Shown here piece after piece: positions 8,457-17,359 of a stretch of 64,000 nucleotides of DNA. Origin of the DNA: Geminicoccus sp. GTDB lineage: Bacteria; Pseudomonadota; Alphaproteobacteria; UBA7985. The stretch is from assembly GCA_002708995.1 (NCBI GenBank), contig PAPT01000035.1, positions 1 through 64,000 on the forward strand, in the 5' to 3' direction. The notes below the pieces were generated by a model. That model worked only from the letters and a program-made list of their open reading frames with translations. It did no database searches and was not told the DNA's origin. How positions within the stretch are numbered: position 1 is the stretch's first letter; the number at the start of each line of letters is the position of its first letter. Made by a program: the position numbers and the translations under genes.

Positions 8457-9503
8457 ATGACCCAGGACACCTCGCACGCATTCCGGTTTGCGGATGCAAA
8501 ACTGGCTCTGGATGTATGTGGTGTTGGGGATGCGAATCTCGCCCTGATCGAAGACCGGCTCAGCCTCGATATCGCCAATCGCTCGGATGAAATTATTCTG
8601 CACGGTGAAGCCGGGTCGGTGGAGCTGGGCTTTGCCGTGCTGGAAAGCCTCTATGATCGCGCCCGCCGGGGCCTGCAGGTCGAACCCGCCGACGTCGAAG
8701 CCGCCATCCGGCTGGGTCAGTCACCGCTGGGTATGGAGGGCGCCGACGGCGACCTGTTCACAGAGAACGGCAAATCGAAGGGCGCTGCGGATCAACCCGG
8801 TGCCGCCATCATCGCCATCACCACCCGAAAAAAGTCAATTTCACCGCGCTCCCCGGGGCAGGCGCGATACCTGCTCGCCATGCGCGATCACGAGCTGACC
8901 TTTGGTGTTGGCCCGGCGGGCACGGGCAAGACCTATCTGGCCGCCGCGATGGCGATCTCGCACCTGCTCGAAGGCAAGGTCCGGCGGCTGATCCTGTCGC
9001 GCCCGGCGGTTGAAGCCGGAGAGCGCCTCGGGTTCCTGCCCGGGGATATGAAGGAAAAGGTCGACCCCTACCTGCGGCCGCTCTACGACGCGCTCTACGA
9101 CATGCTGCCCCGGGATCAGGTTGCCAAGCGGCTGGAAGCCGGGTCGATCGAGATTGCACCGCTCGCCTTCATGCGCGGGCGCACGCTGTCCGAGGCTTTC
9201 GTCATCCTCGATGAAGCCCAGAACACCACCGCTGCGCAGATGAAGATGTTCCTGACCCGGCTGGGCGAAGGCTCGCGCATGGTGGTCAACGGCGACCTGT
9301 CGCAGGTCGACCTGCCGCGCGGGGTCAAATCCGGCCTGCGCGATGCGCTCGACACGCTGCGCGATGTGAAGGGCATTGCCATCAACCGGTTTGACTCCGA
9401 AGACGTGGTCCGCCACCCGCTGGTCGGACGGATCGTCAAAGCCTACGACTCCCGCCCGGCGCCGGAGGCCGAAGCCTACAAGACCGACGCCGACCGGTCG
9501 TGA
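8457..9503 (+). CDS. PhoH-like ATPase (YbeZ)
   Basis: A 348-residue PhoH family P-loop ATPase. Walker A is GPAGTGKT at residues 152-159 and Walker B is VILDEAQ at 249-255, followed by the family motif GEGSRMVVNGDLSQVDLP. The N-terminal about 120 residues are the variable region of the YbeZ type. It is encoded between miaB and ybeY and overlaps ybeY by 4 nt. YbeZ is thought to act with the endoribonuclease YbeY in rRNA maturation and RNA quality control; the exact reaction is not settled. Confidence 0.92.
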   Translation: MTQDTSHAFRFADAKLALDVCGVGDANLALIEDRLSLDIANRSDEIILHGEAGSVELGFAVLESLYDRARRGLQVEPADVEAAIRLGQSPLGMEGADGDLFTENGKSKGAADQPGAAIIAITTRKKSISPRSPGQARYLLAMRDHELTFGVGPAGTGKTYLAAAMAISHLLEGKVRRLILSRPAVEAGERLGFLPGDMKEKVDPYLRPLYDALYDMLPRDQVAKRLEAGSIEIAPLAFMRGRTLSEAFVILDEAQNTTAAQMKMFLTRLGEGSRMVVNGDLSQVDLPRGVKSGLRDALDTLRDVKGIAINRFDSEDVVRHPLVGRIVKAYDSRPAPEAEAYKTDADRS

Positions 9504-10042
9504 AACCAGCGCTGACCCTCGAGGCGCCCGCCGCCTGGCCACTGGATGAGACCGAACTGCAGCCGCTGGCCGACCGCGCGGTTGAGGTGGCACTGGCGAT
9601 CGGACTGCAGGGCGCAGAAATCGCCGTCCCAGCGCCCGACAGCGACGAACCCGGGCTCAGCATTGCCTTCCTCGACGATGCTGCACAAACCCGGCTCAAC
9701 ACCGACTTTCGCGATCGGAACGAGCCCACCAACGTGCTCTCCTGGCCCGCCTACCCCGGCGCCGACCCCGGGGCCATCTGCGCCGCCGCTGCAAGCGAAC
9801 CGGGACCGCTGTACTGGGGGGATCTGGCGCTGGCCGGAGAGACCGTGACCCGCGAAGCCGAGGCGGAGGGAAAAACGGTTAATGCTCACCTTAGCCATCT
9901 GATAATTCACGGTGTTTTGCATTTGCTGGGTTATGACCATATAGAGGAAGAACAAGCAGAGCTTATGGAGAGCCTCGAACGGCGCGCCATGCAGCAGCTT
10001 GGATACAGTGATCCCTATGGAGACAGCACAGACGCAAGTTGA
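9500..10042 (+). CDS. ybeY: Endoribonuclease YbeY
   Basis: A 180-residue zinc-dependent endoribonuclease required for 16S rRNA 3'-end maturation and late-stage 70S quality control. The metal site is His137, His141 and His147 in HGVLHLLGYDH (HxxxHxxxxxH). NEPTNVLSWP is the other family signature. Translation starts at GTG 9500, overlapping the phoH stop by 4 nt. The residues before position 20 are poorly conserved. The last 170 nt are noticeably AT-richer than the rest of the gene. Confidence 0.93.
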   Translation: MKPALTLEAPAAWPLDETELQPLADRAVEVALAIGLQGAEIAVPAPDSDEPGLSIAFLDDAAQTRLNTDFRDRNEPTNVLSWPAYPGADPGAICAAAASEPGPLYWGDLALAGETVTREAEAEGKTVNAHLSHLIIHGVLHLLGYDHIEEEQAELMESLERRAMQQLGYSDPYGDSTDAS

Positions 10043-10090
10043 CAGCCAAGCCCCATTTTTGCCTCAAGGCTGCATCAGTCTGACCCGATC

Positions 10091-11368
10091 ATGACAACCA
10101 CCGCCGAACCCGCCGAACCGTCCTCGTCCCCGGAAAGCCAAGACAGCGCAGCCCCGCCGCGGCTGGGTCAACGCATGCTCGCGCTGCTGCGCCGCTTCCG
10201 CCCGCAGCGCAGCGACCGGGACGCGATCGAAACCATCCTCGAACAGCCACAGAACCACGAAACCAGCGATTTTGACGCCGACGAGCGCAAGATGCTGTCC
10301 AACATTCTGCAGCTCAAGCACCGCACGGTCGAAGACGTGCTGGTCCCGCGCGCGGAGATCATCGCCGTCGACGTGGAAGCCGGGATCGATGAGGTGATCG
10401 AACTGGCCGCCGCCGAAGGTCATTCACGCCTGCCGGTCTTTGGCGACGACATGGACGACATCCGCGGTCTAGTTCACATCAAGGACCTGCTCGCTGCCAA
10501 GGCGCGCGGCTCCAACGAAGGCATCGAAGCGATCCTGCGCACACCGATTTTCGTGGCGCCGTCCATGCCAGTGCTCGACATGCTGCTGGATATGCGCACC
10601 AAGCGCCGTCACATGGCCTTCGTCGTCGATGAGCACGGCGGGATCGACGGGCTGCTGACCATCGAGGATCTGGTCGAGGAGATCGTCGGCGATATTCAGG
10701 ACGAGCACGACGAGAACGAAGGCGAAATCGTCACCATCGAGGAAAACGAATTCGAGGCCCATGCGCGGTTGGAGCTGAGTGAGCTGGAGGCCAAAATCGG
10801 CCGCTTCCTGACCGACGAGGACCGCGAAGAAGACGTGGAAACGCTCGGTGGGCTGGTTTTCGCCATGGCCGGGCGGGTGCCGCTACGTGGTGAGGTGCTG
10901 ACCCACAGCTCGGGTTGGCGATTCACGGTGATGGAGGCCGACCCGCGCCGGATCCGGCGGGTTCACATCGAGCTGGCCAGCAACCCCCTGCGTCGTCGTC
11001 GTCGCCTGACCCCGCCGGAGCCGGTCGACCCGTCACCTGCTGCTGCCGCCGACGCATCCCCGGACACGCCAGCGACGGTCGGTCCCGCGACGGCACCCCA
11101 CGAGGTGGTTGAGGCTGCGACGGCCACTGAAGCAGTCACTGAAACCGCGACTGAAACAGCGACAGAAACCGCGTCCGATGATGCCGACGCGAGTGCCGGC
11201 GGCGGGAAAGCGCCTGCCCCGGCGTCGAAGCCTGCGCCAAAGCAAAAGTCGAAGCCAAAGCCACGGCCAACATCCAAAGCCAAGCCAGTCGCAAAGCCAG
11301 CGTCAAAACCGAAGGCCAAGGCAGCAGCCCCGGCGGAGGCGACCCCGGCGCAGGCAGCCGGAGACTAG
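10091..11368 (+). CDS. CorC/HlyC-type CBS-domain protein with H1-like tail
   Basis: A 425-residue protein of the CorC/hemolysin family without the DUF21 membrane domain. The core (residues about 1-300) has two CBS domains (about 80-200, with VLVPRAEIIAVD and HSRLPVFGDDMDDIRG) and a CorC_HlyC domain with DVETLGGLVFAMAGRVP. Family members influence magnesium/cobalt efflux and sit in the ybeY-lnt neighbourhood. Unusually, about 125 residues follow: an Arg run (RRRRR), an acidic/Thr-rich repeat of TETAT units and a final Lys-Pro-Ala-rich stretch (KPAPKQKSKPKPRP) like histone H1. The first ATG of the frame was used. It ends 6 nt before lnt. Confidence 0.88.
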   Translation: MTTTAEPAEPSSSPESQDSAAPPRLGQRMLALLRRFRPQRSDRDAIETILEQPQNHETSDFDADERKMLSNILQLKHRTVEDVLVPRAEIIAVDVEAGIDEVIELAAAEGHSRLPVFGDDMDDIRGLVHIKDLLAAKARGSNEGIEAILRTPIFVAPSMPVLDMLLDMRTKRRHMAFVVDEHGGIDGLLTIEDLVEEIVGDIQDEHDENEGEIVTIEENEFEAHARLELSELEAKIGRFLTDEDREEDVETLGGLVFAMAGRVPLRGEVLTHSSGWRFTVMEADPRRIRRVHIELASNPLRRRRRLTPPEPVDPSPAAAADASPDTPATVGPATAPHEVVEAATATEAVTETATETATETASDDADASAGGGKAPAPASKPAPKQKSKPKPRPTSKAKPVAKPASKPKAKAAAPAEATPAQAAGD

Positions 11369-11374
11369 GGCATC

Positions 11375-12928
11375 TTGGACCGGCTGACCCGGTTGGGGCC
11401 AATTCGCAGCGCAATTGTGCTGTTCGTGTTTGGCCTGAGCACGGCTCTGGCACAACCGCCGGTCTGGTTTCTGCCAGCGCTCTGGATTGCCTACCCCCTC
11501 GCCTTTCACCTTATTCTTGGCCGTGCGAGCTGGACGGGAGCTTGGCTACTGATCTGGGCCTTCTGGTGGGGGCAGATTACCGGCGGCATGCACTGGCTGG
11601 GCTGGATCGTGGGGGTCGATCTGGCGACCTACTGGTGGGTTACGCCCTTCGCGGTGCTCGGCCTTCCGGGGTTTCTGGCACTGGTGCAGAGCCCGCTTTG
11701 GCTGGCGGTCTGGTGGCTGGTCCGGCGGCTGCGAGCCGGCACTTTCGTGGCCCTGCTGCTGTTCGCCGGGGCGGCCATGATCGCTGAGGGCTTCCGCGGC
11801 TGGGTCTTTACCGGCCTACCGTGGGGACCGCTGGGGACGGTCTGGGGCTTCCACGCCCTGACCCTGCAACTGGCGGCATGGATTGGCGTGTTCGGACTGA
11901 CTGCCCTGACGACGCTGAGCGCAGGCGCCCCACTGCTTGTCTTCCGGGACCGGCGCTGGCGCGATGGGCTGGCGGTTACGCTGGCGCCGCTGGTATTGCT
12001 GCTCGGCTTTGGCCTGTGGCGACTGGGCGCGGTGCAGGACCAAGCCGCGACCCCGACCGATACCGTGGTGCGGTTGGTCCAGCCGGGCACGAATTCGCTG
12101 ATCCGCATGCCAGAGGCTGAGCGACGCCAGCGCGTGGCTGATCTTGTCAGGCTCAGCTTCCCCGAGGCGGCTGAAGGCGGGGTATCCGCCGCCGATGTCG
12201 CCATATGGTCTGAGTCCTCGATTCAGTTCTTCATCGATTTCTACCCCGAAGAGCTGGCGTGGCTGACCGAACAGCTGCCCGACGGCGCGCAGATCATCGC
12301 CGGCGGGCTGGGCGCCTCGCCGCCCGAAGGCCCCGACCCACCGCAGCCCACAAACACGGCCTACTTCATCACCGATGCCGGTATTCAGGCGCGGCACGAC
12401 AAGGCGCATCTGGTGCCCTTTGGCGAGTTTCTGCCCTGGTTTGTGTCGTGGATCCCGATCCCAGCGTTTTCGGCGGGTGCGTTCTGGCAGGGCGAAGGCC
12501 TGAGCACGTGGCTGCCCGGCGATCTGCCGGCGGTCTCGCCGCTGATCTGCTACGAAATGATCTTCCCCGGCAAGGTGATCCGTCGTAACGGGCCACGCCC
12601 AGCGTGGATGGTCAATATTTCGAACGACGGCTGGTACGGTGATACCTCCGGCCCGCGCCAGCACTTCATCTTCGCGCGCTTTCGGGCGGTCGAGGAAGGG
12701 CTGCCCATGGTACGGGTGGGTGGAACCGGCATTTCCGGCGTGATTGACGCTGCCGGACGGGTTCAGGCGCGGATTCCCTACGGCAGTGCAGACGTCGTGG
12801 ATGTCAGCCTGCCGGAAGCCTTGCCGCTCACCCCCTACAGCCGCGCTGCCCGGCTGATCTTCTGGCTGGTCGCTGCCGGCTTCGTGCTTTCAAGTCTCGC
12901 ACTAGGGTCGATTATTCGCCGTAAATGA
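11375..12928 (+). CDS. lnt: Apolipoprotein N-acyltransferase
   Basis: A 517-residue inner-membrane enzyme that adds the third acyl chain to the N-terminal Cys of lipoproteins. Several membrane helices cover the first 215 residues and one more lies near 495-515. The periplasmic nitrilase domain holds the triad Glu280 (WSESSIQ), Lys343 (HDKAHLVPFGEF) and Cys392 (ICYEMIF). The start is TTG at 11375, 6 nt after the corC stop, with a weak purine-rich site. Its products are the substrates sorted by the LolA-type carrier encoded near 2500. Confidence 0.95.
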   Translation: MDRLTRLGPIRSAIVLFVFGLSTALAQPPVWFLPALWIAYPLAFHLILGRASWTGAWLLIWAFWWGQITGGMHWLGWIVGVDLATYWWVTPFAVLGLPGFLALVQSPLWLAVWWLVRRLRAGTFVALLLFAGAAMIAEGFRGWVFTGLPWGPLGTVWGFHALTLQLAAWIGVFGLTALTTLSAGAPLLVFRDRRWRDGLAVTLAPLVLLLGFGLWRLGAVQDQAATPTDTVVRLVQPGTNSLIRMPEAERRQRVADLVRLSFPEAAEGGVSAADVAIWSESSIQFFIDFYPEELAWLTEQLPDGAQIIAGGLGASPPEGPDPPQPTNTAYFITDAGIQARHDKAHLVPFGEFLPWFVSWIPIPAFSAGAFWQGEGLSTWLPGDLPAVSPLICYEMIFPGKVIRRNGPRPAWMVNISNDGWYGDTSGPRQHFIFARFRAVEEGLPMVRVGGTGISGVIDAAGRVQARIPYGSADVVDVSLPEALPLTPYSRAARLIFWLVAAGFVLSSLALGSIIRRK

Positions 12929-12987
12929 TTCGTCTATAAGTAGTAGATACCGATTAAACTACTCTCAAAGTTTGTATCTGATTTATA

Positions 12988-13002
12988 TTGATTTATAATC
13001 AA
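12988..13002. promoter_or_regulatory. Inverted repeat and -10 element before the xre gene
   Basis: TTGATT-TAT-AATCAA forms a perfect 6-bp inverted repeat ending 10 nt before the ATG of the xre gene. It includes a perfect TATAAT at 12994-12999, with a weak -35 (TTGTAT at 12972-12977) upstream. The 84-nt gap from 12929 is strongly AT-rich in a GC-rich genome. A dyad over a -10 box immediately ahead of a helix-turn-helix gene is the usual layout for autorepression. If this -10 is used, the leader would be very short; both roles are inferred. Confidence 0.45.
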
Positions 13003-13012
13003 CGGGGAGGAC

Positions 13013-13522
13013 ATGGTAAAGGCATCGACGGGCAACCATCGCGGCAAACCACCGATCAGCAATGGCCAGGGACATCAGATCGACCGACACGTCGGCATGC
13101 GCAGCAAGGCGCGGCGGCTGATCCGGGGCATGACTCAGGAAGATCTGGCCAAGGCCGTCGCGCTCTCGTTCCAGCAGATGCAGAAGTACGAGCGCGGTGC
13201 CAACCGGGTCTCAGCCGGGCGCCTTTATGAGCTCGCACGGGCGCTGAGCGTGTCGACCCAGTACTTCTTTGATGAGTTCGGGGAAGAGGGCGAGGACGGC
13301 ACCTCAATCCGGACCTTGCGTGAAGACCATGCCGACGTGGAATCGGTTGATCGCATCGGTAACCCGGAAATCAGCGAACTGGTCCGCTCCTCTATCAAGC
13401 TTAAGCGCAGCGATGTCCGGCGCACGGTGATACGGCTGATGTCGGCCATGACCGCCAACGCCGAAGAAGCAGCGGCAGCGCTGGAGGCCAACAGCGCCTG
13501 GGCGAACGACTCTGGGGCTTGA
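13013..13522 (+). CDS. XRE-family helix-turn-helix regulator
   Basis: A 169-residue Cro/CI-type DNA-binding protein. The helix-turn-helix domain spans about residues 22-80: SKARRLIRGMTQEDLAKAV, then SFQQMQKYERGANRVSAGRL and ELARALSVSTQYFF. The C-terminal half is charged with an Ala-rich end. It starts at ATG 13013 with GGGGAGGA upstream. In many alphaproteobacteria a homologous regulator lies between lnt and metK-trmB; here trmB follows directly. The inverted repeat just upstream suggests autoregulation. Confidence 0.88.
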   Translation: MVKASTGNHRGKPPISNGQGHQIDRHVGMRSKARRLIRGMTQEDLAKAVALSFQQMQKYERGANRVSAGRLYELARALSVSTQYFFDEFGEEGEDGTSIRTLREDHADVESVDRIGNPEISELVRSSIKLKRSDVRRTVIRLMSAMTANAEEAAAALEANSAWANDSGA

Positions 13523-13524
13523 CC

Positions 13525-14304
13525 ATGATGGCCAGATTCCGGCAAACACCGGCCATGGCCAAACCACCTTCATCGCGCGACTTCCAGCCCCACCGGGGCG
13601 AGGACGAGGCGGCTGGCGACGGCGTCCGGCACCTCTGGGGTCGGCTGTCGGGCCGCCCACTCAAGCCCAAGCTGGCACGAATGATGACCGACGTGCTGCC
13701 CACCATCGCCTGCGTCCCCGATGAGCAGGGACAGGTCGACCTAACTGCTCTGTTCGGTGGGACTGCGCCGGATCGCCTGTGGGTCGAGGTCGGGATTGGC
13801 GCAGGCGAGCATCTCGCGTGGCAGGCTACCGCAAACCCGGACGTGGGTTTGATCGGGGCGGAATTCTTCCTGAACGGGGTGGCGTCGGCCGTGCGCCACG
13901 TCGATGATCAGGGGCTGAATAACGTCCGCATCATGCACGGTGACGGCCGGGTGCTGGTCGAAGGGCTGCCCCCGGGCAGCGTCGAACGCGCCTTCATCCT
14001 GCACCCCGACCCCTGGCCCAAGCGCCGGCACTGGGAGCGGCGCATCATCCAGCCCGCGATGATGGACGCGCTAGCGCGGGTGATCCGCCGCGGCGGCATT
14101 CTGCGACTCGCCACCGATCACGCCGATTATCAGCCTTGGATGACGCGCATTGCGCTCGCCCATCCTTGTTTTCGCTGGCTGGCGCAAGGCGTGGACGACT
14201 GGCGGCAACGACCGGGGGACTGGCCCCAGACCCGCTATGAGGCAAAAGCAATGCGGGAAGGACGTCTGCCACTGTACTTAAGCCTTGAGCGGTGGGGCGA
14301 TTGA
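13525..14304 (+). CDS. trmB: tRNA (guanine-N7-)-methyltransferase
   Basis: A 259-residue SAM-dependent methyltransferase forming m7G46 in the tRNA variable loop. The SAM-binding motif is VEVGIGAGEHL, and the family signature appears as LHPDPWPKRRHWERR with the substrate Asp/Pro/Trp residues intact. The C-terminus ends in the usual Tyr-Glu-Lys-rich segment (RYEAKAMREG). Starts at TTG 13519, ATG 13525 and ATG 13555 are all possible; I used the first ATG, 3 nt after the xre stop. Followed by a strong terminator at 14367. Confidence 0.93.
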   Translation: MMARFRQTPAMAKPPSSRDFQPHRGEDEAAGDGVRHLWGRLSGRPLKPKLARMMTDVLPTIACVPDEQGQVDLTALFGGTAPDRLWVEVGIGAGEHLAWQATANPDVGLIGAEFFLNGVASAVRHVDDQGLNNVRIMHGDGRVLVEGLPPGSVERAFILHPDPWPKRRHWERRIIQPAMMDALARVIRRGGILRLATDHADYQPWMTRIALAHPCFRWLAQGVDDWRQRPGDWPQTRYEAKAMREGRLPLYLSLERWGD

Positions 14305-14366
14305 GCCTATATCCGAACTCAGTTGGCCCGTGACGTTCTAGAGCTTCACGCGACGCCCTTGGAAAC

Positions 14367-14396
14367 AAGCGGGCCACCAGCCCGCTTTTTTGTTTT
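14367..14396 (+). terminator. Rho-independent terminator after trmB
   Basis: A perfect 8-bp stem AAGCGGGC/GCCCGCTT (14367-14374 and 14380-14387) with loop CACCA is followed by TTT, G and TTTT. It marks the end of the upstream gene group and separates it from the rimP-nusA-infB operon that begins at 14425. The promoter of that operon must lie very close to or overlap this element, or some read-through must occur. Confidence 0.85.
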
Positions 14397-14424
14397 CTGC
14401 AACCTTTCACCTGATCGCTATTGA

Positions 14425-15054
14425 ATGATGGAACGCCTCGAGCGCCCTGTTGGCCCTTTGGCCCGGATCGAAGACGATATTGACGCCATGCTGGCGGCGA
14501 TGGGCTTCGATCTGGTGCGCCTGCTGCTGATCGGCTCGGAGAAGCCGAGGCTGCAGCTGATGGCGGAGCCGTCCAACGGCGACCCGATGACGGTCGAGCA
14601 CTGCGAGGAAATTTCGCGCGCGTTGTCCGCGCTGCTGGATGTCGAAGACCCGATCAAGGACGCCTTCACGCTGGAGGTCAGCTCCGCCGGTCTGGACCGG
14701 CCGCTGACCCGGCTGACGGACTTCGAGCGCTTCACTGGCTTCAAGGCCAAGGCCGAGACCCGGCATCTGGTCGACGGCCGCCGCCGGTTCTCCGGGATCA
14801 TCGCCGGGGTCGAGGGCGATCAGATCGTGCTCCGCACCGAACACGGTGAGCCGGAAAGCAGCGACGAAGCGCGCCTGAACTTCGTCGACCTGGCCAAGGC
14901 CAAGCTGGTCGCCACCGACGAAATCTTTGAGCTGGCGAAGGCAGGCAAACTGCCCCGGCCAGTCTCCGCCCCTGCAGCAGCATCAGAGCCTGCACAGACG
15001 ACAGACCCTGACAACCCTACCGACCCCACCGCCGGGCAAGACCCGGAAAGCTGA
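14425..15054 (+). CDS. rimP: Ribosome maturation factor RimP
   Basis: A 209-residue factor for 30S subunit maturation. The N-terminal domain (about 10-90) shows VEHCEEISRALSALLD and VSSAGLDRPLTRLTDFERF, the standard RimP signature. An SH3-like C-terminal domain extends to about residue 170. A Pro/Thr/Asp-rich tail of about 35 residues is not part of the core. It begins with ATGATG and is followed 10 nt later by nusA, the conserved order rimP-nusA-ylxR-infB. Confidence 0.94.
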   Translation: MMERLERPVGPLARIEDDIDAMLAAMGFDLVRLLLIGSEKPRLQLMAEPSNGDPMTVEHCEEISRALSALLDVEDPIKDAFTLEVSSAGLDRPLTRLTDFERFTGFKAKAETRHLVDGRRRFSGIIAGVEGDQIVLRTEHGEPESSDEARLNFVDLAKAKLVATDEIFELAKAGKLPRPVSAPAAASEPAQTTDPDNPTDPTAGQDPES

Positions 15055-15064
15055 GGAAACACCA

Positions 15065-16588
15065 ATGGAAAACGTGGTTCAAACAACGGCGACCCCGCGT
15101 CTGGAACTAATTCAGATGGCCGACATGGTTGCGCGTGAAAAAGGCATCGAGCGCGACGAGGTGCTCGAAGCGATGGAAAAGGCCATCGAGCGCGCCGGAC
15201 GGCAGAAATACGGGGTGGATCACGATATCCGCGCAAACATCGACCGCAAGAACGGTCAGATTTCGCTGCACCGCTACCGCGAAATCGTGGAGCTGCGCGA
15301 AGAAGTCGAAGACGACATGACCCAGATCACGCTGCGCGACGCCCACCTGTTCGACGAAGGACTGGGTGTTGGCGACTTTTTGACCGAAGAACTGCCACCC
15401 ATCGACTTAGGCCGAATCGCGGCCCAGTCGGCCAAGCAGGTGATCGTGCAGGAAGTTCGCTCCGCGGAGCGCAAGAAGCAGTACGAGGAATTCAAGGACC
15501 GTAAGGGCGAAGTAATCACCGGCATGGTAAAGCGCATGGAGTACGGCAATGTCTACCTCGACCTCGGCCGAACTGAAGCTGTGCTGCGCCGCGATGAGCT
15601 GATCCAGCGCGAGAAACCCAGGGTCGGCGACCGGGTCCGCGCCTACATCTACGACGTGCGCGAAGAAACCCGTGGCCCGCAGATTTTCCTCTCCCGCACC
15701 CACCCGATCTTCATGGCCAAGCTGTTCTCCATGGAAGTGCCGGAGATCTACGACGGCCTGATCGAGATCAAGTCGGTCGCCCGCGACCCCGGCTCCCGCG
15801 CGAAAATTGCGGTGATCAGCCACGAAGCCAACATCGACCCGGTCGGCGCCTGTGTCGGTATGCGCGGCAGCCGCGTGCAGGCCGTTGTCGGCGAGCTGCA
15901 GGGCGAGAAGATCGACATTATTCCGTGGTCCGAGGACATCGCGACCTACGTGGTCAACGCGCTCGCGCCTGCCGAGGTGACCAAGGTCGTCCTCGACGAG
16001 GAAGCCGGGCGGATCGAAGTCGTGGTGCCGGATGATCAGCTATCGCTGGCCATCGGCCGTCGCGGGCAGAACGTCCGCCTTGCGTCGATGCTGACTGGTC
16101 TGGAAATCGACATCCTCACCGACGAAGAAGAATCTGGCCGTCGTCAGGAAGAATTCAACCAGCGCTCGGCGCTGTTCGTCGACGCGCTGGACGTCGAGGA
16201 CGTCATCGCCCACCTGCTGGTCGCCGAAGGCTTCACGGCCGTCGATGAAATCGCCTTCGTCCCCGTAGACGAATTGGCTGCGATCGAGGGATTCGACGAG
16301 GAAATCGGCGAAGAACTCCGCAACCGTGCCCGCGACTGGCTGGCGCTCGAGGAAGACCGCAAGGACGTCGAGCGTAAGGAAATCGGCGTGACGGACGAAG
16401 TCGCGGCGCTCGAAGGCCTGACGCCCTCGATGATGGTAATTCTGGGCAACAACGGCATCAAGGAGCTGGACGACGTGGGCGACCTCGCCGGGGACGAACT
16501 GGCCGAGATGCTGGCCGCCTTTGAAATGACCGAAGAAACCGCCAACATCATCGTCATGGCCGCCCGCGCGCACTGGTTTGACGATTGA
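15065..16588 (+). CDS. nusA: Transcription termination/antitermination protein NusA
   Basis: A 507-residue RNA polymerase-binding factor affecting pausing, termination and antitermination. The N-terminal RNAP-binding domain covers about residues 1-130. It is followed by an S1 domain (GEVITGMVKRMEYGNVYLDL), two KH domains (VGACVGMRGSRVQAVVGEL and LAIGRRGQNVRLAS) and acidic C-terminal helix-hairpin-helix repeats. I placed the start at ATG 15065, with GAGGAA 6 nt upstream, since the upstream in-frame extension lies within rimP. Length is normal for alphaproteobacteria. Confidence 0.96.
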   Translation: MENVVQTTATPRLELIQMADMVAREKGIERDEVLEAMEKAIERAGRQKYGVDHDIRANIDRKNGQISLHRYREIVELREEVEDDMTQITLRDAHLFDEGLGVGDFLTEELPPIDLGRIAAQSAKQVIVQEVRSAERKKQYEEFKDRKGEVITGMVKRMEYGNVYLDLGRTEAVLRRDELIQREKPRVGDRVRAYIYDVREETRGPQIFLSRTHPIFMAKLFSMEVPEIYDGLIEIKSVARDPGSRAKIAVISHEANIDPVGACVGMRGSRVQAVVGELQGEKIDIIPWSEDIATYVVNALAPAEVTKVVLDEEAGRIEVVVPDDQLSLAIGRRGQNVRLASMLTGLEIDILTDEEESGRRQEEFNQRSALFVDALDVEDVIAHLLVAEGFTAVDEIAFVPVDELAAIEGFDEEIGEELRNRARDWLALEEDRKDVERKEIGVTDEVAALEGLTPSMMVILGNNGIKELDDVGDLAGDELAEMLAAFEMTEETANIIVMAARAHWFDD

Positions 16589-16639
16589 GACCGGCAGCAG
16601 GATCAACTGAGTTAAGCAGGAGCTACAGAGAGACAGCCC

Positions 16640-17248
16640 ATGCCAAAGAAGGACCCACAGCGCAAATGCGCGGTAACCAACCAGATCGCCGACCGGGATG
16701 CTTTGCTGCGTTTCGTGCTCGATCCGGACGGTTGCGTGACCTTCGACTCGGGCAAACGGCTGCCGGGACGTGGAATCTGGTTAACTCCGCATCGGGATGT
16801 GCTAGAGAATGCCATAAAGAATAACGTCTTCGCCCGCGCAGCGAAAACGCCGGCCCGGGTGCCAGGCGATTTGGTGTCAAAGGTGGAGCAGCAGGTCCGG
16901 AAAACGAAGCTGGACCGGTTGGGACTGGCACGGCGGTCTAGCGCCCTGATAGTTGGTACGGAGAAAACCCGGGACAAGCTGCGTCGGGGAAAGCTGGCGC
17001 TGCTGGTGCTGGCCTCCGATGGCAGCCCGCAAACCACGGCTCCGCTCATTCATCTCGCCGGTCAGACTGGGACCGAGGTGCTGGTGAGCGAAAGCGCTAA
17101 AACACTGGCGCAGGCTCTTGGGCGCGCCACGGCTGTCTGTTCGGGGGTTCTTGATGCCCGAATGGCAGCAACCATTCTGGCAGACCACGCCTTGCACAGT
17201 GGCATTGGCCTGTCGACTGATCCGACGGTCGCCGAGGCGGCTTCATAG
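16640..17248 (+). CDS. YlxR-domain RNA-binding protein with L7Ae-like C-terminus
   Basis: A 202-residue protein. The YlxR (DUF448) domain covers about residues 5-85, with KCAVTNQIADRDALLRFV and KRLPGRGIWLTPHRDVLE. The C-terminal half resembles the L7Ae/L30e-like fold often attached to YlxR in alphaproteobacteria (GKLALLVLASDGS, LIHLAGQTGTEVLVSES). It lies between nusA and infB as in most bacteria and is presumed to bind RNA; YlxR homologues have been linked to RNase P and transcription regulation. A hairpin at 17256 follows the stop. Confidence 0.88.
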   Translation: MPKKDPQRKCAVTNQIADRDALLRFVLDPDGCVTFDSGKRLPGRGIWLTPHRDVLENAIKNNVFARAAKTPARVPGDLVSKVEQQVRKTKLDRLGLARRSSALIVGTEKTRDKLRRGKLALLVLASDGSPQTTAPLIHLAGQTGTEVLVSESAKTLAQALGRATAVCSGVLDARMAATILADHALHSGIGLSTDPTVAEAAS

Positions 17249-17255
17249 TAACAGC

Positions 17256-17272
17256 ATCCCCGCTGCGGGGAT
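17256..17272. other. Short hairpin between ylxR and infB
   Basis: ATCCCC-GCTGC-GGGGAT forms a 6-bp stem 8 nt after the ylxR stop, without a U-run. It could shape the 111-nt ylxR-infB spacer of the mRNA or aid processing. It is not a convincing terminator, because infB normally shares the transcript. Confidence 0.35.
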
Positions 17273-17359
17273 CACAAGCACGGGTATGAATGCAATGCGC
17301 TGACAATCCCGAAAGGATGATGCGGCACCTGCCGCGGTAAGAAGGGTTTTTGAGACACA

